Below, piece after piece: positions 6,323-8,762 of a stretch of DNA of 8,762 nt. A model generated the notes under the pieces. It was not told the origin of the DNA and did not search any database. It saw only the letters and a list, made by a program, of their open reading frames with translations. The stretch's first letter is position 1; each line of letters begins with the position of its first letter. The stretch comes from Bacteroidales bacterium (lineage in GTDB: Bacteria > Bacteroidota > Bacteroidia > Bacteroidales > NBLH01). The position numbers and the translations under genes are program-made. The DNA lies in assembly GCA_027083715.1 (NCBI GenBank), contig JALWNR010000857.1, positions 1-8,762 of the forward strand, read 5' to 3'.

Positions 6323-8762
6323 ATGAACGAATCCCTGCTTCATGCACTCATAAAGCTTTTTGCCATTGTTGCAAATGTAAAGCATTTCAAAAATCCGGAA
6401 ATTGCCGCAAAGGTTGTAGAAAAATATTTTCTGAAAAACTATGGAAAAACACAATCGGAAAAATGTACCGAATATTTTAAAGAACACTTGCAAAAATATC
6501 ATTTACGTTTTAAAGAATATGAGCAATCAAAAATATCGCAAGAACAGCAAATAAAAGATATATGTATCGGAATTAACAGAGAGTTTGAACATAAACAAAA
6601 AGTTTGGATTATATTGCAACTTTTGGAGTTTTTGGCAGATAGCGATTATGTAAGCAATGATGAATTAATTTTAGTAAAACAAATTGCCTTAAATTTATAT
6701 GTAGATGAAGATGACTTTGAACAAAGTAAAGAATTAATTATTCATAAAGGCGAACCCAAAAAATTATCAGAAAAACATCTCCTTATTAGTTCTGATGAAA
6801 ATTTTTCACATCCCAAAGCAAAACATCTTTACAGGAAACGTTTAATCGGTAAAATTTATGTATTGCAGCTTGAAAAATCTGAGATTTACCTTTTTAAATA
6901 TATTGGAGAGAACAACCTTTTTTTAAACGGTGTTAACATAAAGCCGGAAAGAGTTTATATATGGGGCAGCGGTGCCGTAATCAGAGGAAAACATACGCGT
7001 ATTTATTACAGCAATATTGTCAGTGCTTTTATTCACAAAAAATTTGCACGAAAAATACAATTAAGTGCCCGCAATGTATCTTTCCGCTTCAAGCGTAGCA
7101 GTAAAGGATTAAAAACATTCAACTTTGATGCAGAATCAGGACAATTGGTTGGGATTATAGGAGGCAGTGGTTCAGGCAAATCAACCATGCTGAATGTTTT
7201 AAATGGCAATTTGCAACCCGCGAGCGGAAAGATTTTAATTAATGGTTTTGACCTTCAATTAGATAAGGGAAAACTGTATGGCATAATCGGATATGTACCC
7301 CAAGAAGATTTGCTGTTTGAGGAACTTAGCGTCTATGAAAATTTATATTATAATGCTAAATTATGTTTTAGTGATTATGATGAAGACAGATTGGAACAAT
7401 TAATAAAACAAACATTAGAAGATTTTGATTTAAAAGAAGCAAAAGATTTAAAAGTAGGAGACCCTTTGAATAAAGTTTTAAGTGGAGGACAAAGAAAAAG
7501 ATTGAACATTGCATTAGAGTTAATGCGTGAACCTGCACTATTGTTTGTTGATGAGCCAACTTCGGGACTTTCATCTATGGATTCGGAGAAAATTATTAAC
7601 CTGTTGAAAAGACAAACATTTAAAGAAAAACTGGTTATTACAACCATTCATCAACCTTCTTCCGATATTTATAAACTTTTTGATAAAATAATTGTTTTAG
7701 ATCAAGGAGGAGTAGTTATATATATAGGTAATCCGCTGGATGCAATTACTTATTTTCGTAAACACGGAAATTATATTAATCCTGATGAAAATGAATGTTC
7801 TGTTTGTGGTAATGTAAATTCGGAACAAATTTTACGTATTATTGAATCGCGTGTGGTAAATGAATTTGGAAAACCGAGCAGGAAACGTAAAAGACCACCG
7901 GAAGAGTGGGAAGAACTATATAAGCAAGAAATAGATGTAAAAATAAATCTTAGACCAATTGCCAAAAGACCTTTACCCGAGAATAAATTTAATGTACCCG
8001 ATAAGTTTAAACAATTCAGAATATTCTTTGAACGCAATGTAAAATCAAAACTCAGTAATTTGCAATATATTTTATTACTGATTTTTGAAGCACCTGCTTT
8101 AGCATTTATATTAGCTGTATTTACCAAACAATATACTGTTTTTGACGATGATATTGAACGATATATTTTTGCCGGTAATGAAAATATTCCTGCTTATATT
8201 TTTATGAGTATTATTTCTGTTTTGTTTCTGGGCTTGGTAGTAAGTGCCGAAGAAATTTTACGCGATAGAAAAATCATTAAACGCGAAGCATTTTTAAATT
8301 TAAGCCGTTCAAGTTATATTAATTCAAAAGTATTATACCTTGTTATTATTTCAGCAGGACAAACTTTGTTATTTGTTTGGCTAGGGAATCGCTTCTTAGA
8401 AATTAATGCTATGACTTTTAGCTATTGGTTGATTTTTTTCAGTTCTGCTGTTTGTGCTAATTTAATAGGTTTAAACCTTTCAGCTGCACTTAACTCAGTA
8501 GTTTCTGCATATATTGCCATTCCTTTTATTTTAGTTCCACAATTGCTTTTAAGTGGCATTGTGGTTGATTTTACAAAAATGCATAAAAATATTAAATCAG
8601 TAAAATACACCCCGATTTATAGCGATTTAATGACTACACGATGGGCTTATGAAGCTTTAATGGTAAATCAGTTTAAAAACAATCTTTTTGAACGTAACTT
8701 TTATGAAATTGATAAAAAATTGAGTTATACAAATTATTATACCTTATTTTATATACAAAAAC
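6323..8762 (+). CDS. ABCG-type ABC transporter with TerB-like N-terminus (3' end outside the window)
   Basis: Fused ATPase-permease of the inner membrane, probably an exporter; substrate unknown. The frame is open for 813 codons to the window edge without a stop. Residues 1 to about 135 form a helical TerB-like domain (ALIKLFAIVANV; KVWIILQLLEFLADSDYVSNDEL). Residues about 165-235 look like a degenerate FHA-like beta region (LFLNGVNIKPERVYIWGSGAVIRG). The ATPase (about 243-480) has every key motif: Walker A GGSGSGKST with K286, Q-loop Q327, signature LSGGQRKR (386-393), Walker B LLFVDEPTSGLSS with D410 and E411, and H-loop H443. The linker has CSVCGNVN with C492 and C495. The ABC-2 permease starts near 575; about five membrane segments are visible (near 582-602, 622-643, 668-692, 698-720, 722-745), so the last part is missing. 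ATG 6323 is the first in frame after TAA at 6275, and a promoter lies just upstream. The ATPase order and TSGLSS wording match the ABCG/White group. Confidence 0.93.
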   Translation, partial: MNESLLHALIKLFAIVANVKHFKNPEIAAKVVEKYFLKNYGKTQSEKCTEYFKEHLQKYHLRFKEYEQSKISQEQQIKDICIGINREFEHKQKVWIILQLLEFLADSDYVSNDELILVKQIALNLYVDEDDFEQSKELIIHKGEPKKLSEKHLLISSDENFSHPKAKHLYRKRLIGKIYVLQLEKSEIYLFKYIGENNLFLNGVNIKPERVYIWGSGAVIRGKHTRIYYSNIVSAFIHKKFARKIQLSARNVSFRFKRSSKGLKTFNFDAESGQLVGIIGGSGSGKSTMLNVLNGNLQPASGKILINGFDLQLDKGKLYGIIGYVPQEDLLFEELSVYENLYYNAKLCFSDYDEDRLEQLIKQTLEDFDLKEAKDLKVGDPLNKVLSGGQRKRLNIALELMREPALLFVDEPTSGLSSMDSEKIINLLKRQTFKEKLVITTIHQPSSDIYKLFDKIIVLDQGGVVIYIGNPLDAITYFRKHGNYINPDENECSVCGNVNSEQILRIIESRVVNEFGKPSRKRKRPPEEWEELYKQEIDVKINLRPIAKRPLPENKFNVPDKFKQFRIFFERNVKSKLSNLQYILLLIFEAPALAFILAVFTKQYTVFDDDIERYIFAGNENIPAYIFMSIISVLFLGLVVSAEEILRDRKIIKREAFLNLSRSSYINSKVLYLVIISAGQTLLFVWLGNRFLEINAMTFSYWLIFFSSAVCANLIGLNLSAALNSVVSAYIAIPFILVPQLLLSGIVVDFTKMHKNIKSVKYTPIYSDLMTTRWAYEALMVNQFKNNLFERNFYEIDKKLSYTNYYTLFYIQK

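Noticed and set aside
6281..6502. Minus-strand 73-residue frame near the transporter start
   Set aside because: It overlaps the promoter and the TerB-like coding region and its Phe/Ile-rich translation is what reversed Lys/Glu codons give; no start context or motif supports it.
6323..6730. Tellurite resistance function suggested by the TerB-like domain
   Set aside because: TerB-like domains occur in many unrelated fusions; no TerC, TerD or other ter gene is nearby, and the rest of the protein is an ABCG-type transporter.
7368..8127. Minus-strand open frames inside the ABC transporter region
   Set aside because: The plus frame from 6323 is continuous and carries every ABC motif; the antisense frames have low-complexity Leu/Ser/Asn sequence with no family likeness.

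Overview
The window looks like a chromosomal segment of a Bacteroidota (Bacteroidetes) bacterium. The evidence is low G+C DNA, TAnnTTTG-type -7 promoter boxes, little Shine-Dalgarno signal, a LytS/LytTR-type two-component pair, an STN plus carboxypeptidase-regulatory-like TonB-dependent receptor, and a DUF4249 lipoprotein directly behind that receptor. I cannot name the species.

Layout. Positions 1-1473 (minus strand) hold a two-gene signalling operon: a LytS-type histidine kinase (361-1473), overlapped by the start of its response regulator (1-371, cut by the window edge; only the receiver domain is visible). A divergent intergenic region of about 210 bases follows. It carries repeated TTGAA-cored half-sites, including a direct repeat of TTGGTTGAA and TTTGTTGAA spaced as LytTR binding sites usually are, just upstream of a TACATTTG -7 box. 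Next, all on the plus strand, come a Met/Gly-rich lipoprotein with a CBM9/DOMON-like look (1686-2552), a TonB-dependent outer-membrane receptor (2719-5394) and a DUF4249 lipoprotein (5406-6224). A well-formed Bacteroidota promoter (6257-6289) then drives a large ABCG-type transporter with a TerB-like N-terminus (6323 to the window end; no stop is reached, so the gene is incomplete).

How the genes may work together (inference). The kinase and regulator probably control the lipoprotein-receptor-DUF4249 genes through the repeats between them, and perhaps their own operon. The three envelope proteins would form an outer-membrane uptake or sensing module for an unidentified ligand. Methionine-rich stretches occur in both the first lipoprotein and the receptor. 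The ABC transporter has its own promoter and is probably a separate unit.

No tRNA, rRNA, CRISPR array, insertion sequence or phage gene was seen, and no gene-free stretch exceeds 300 bases.
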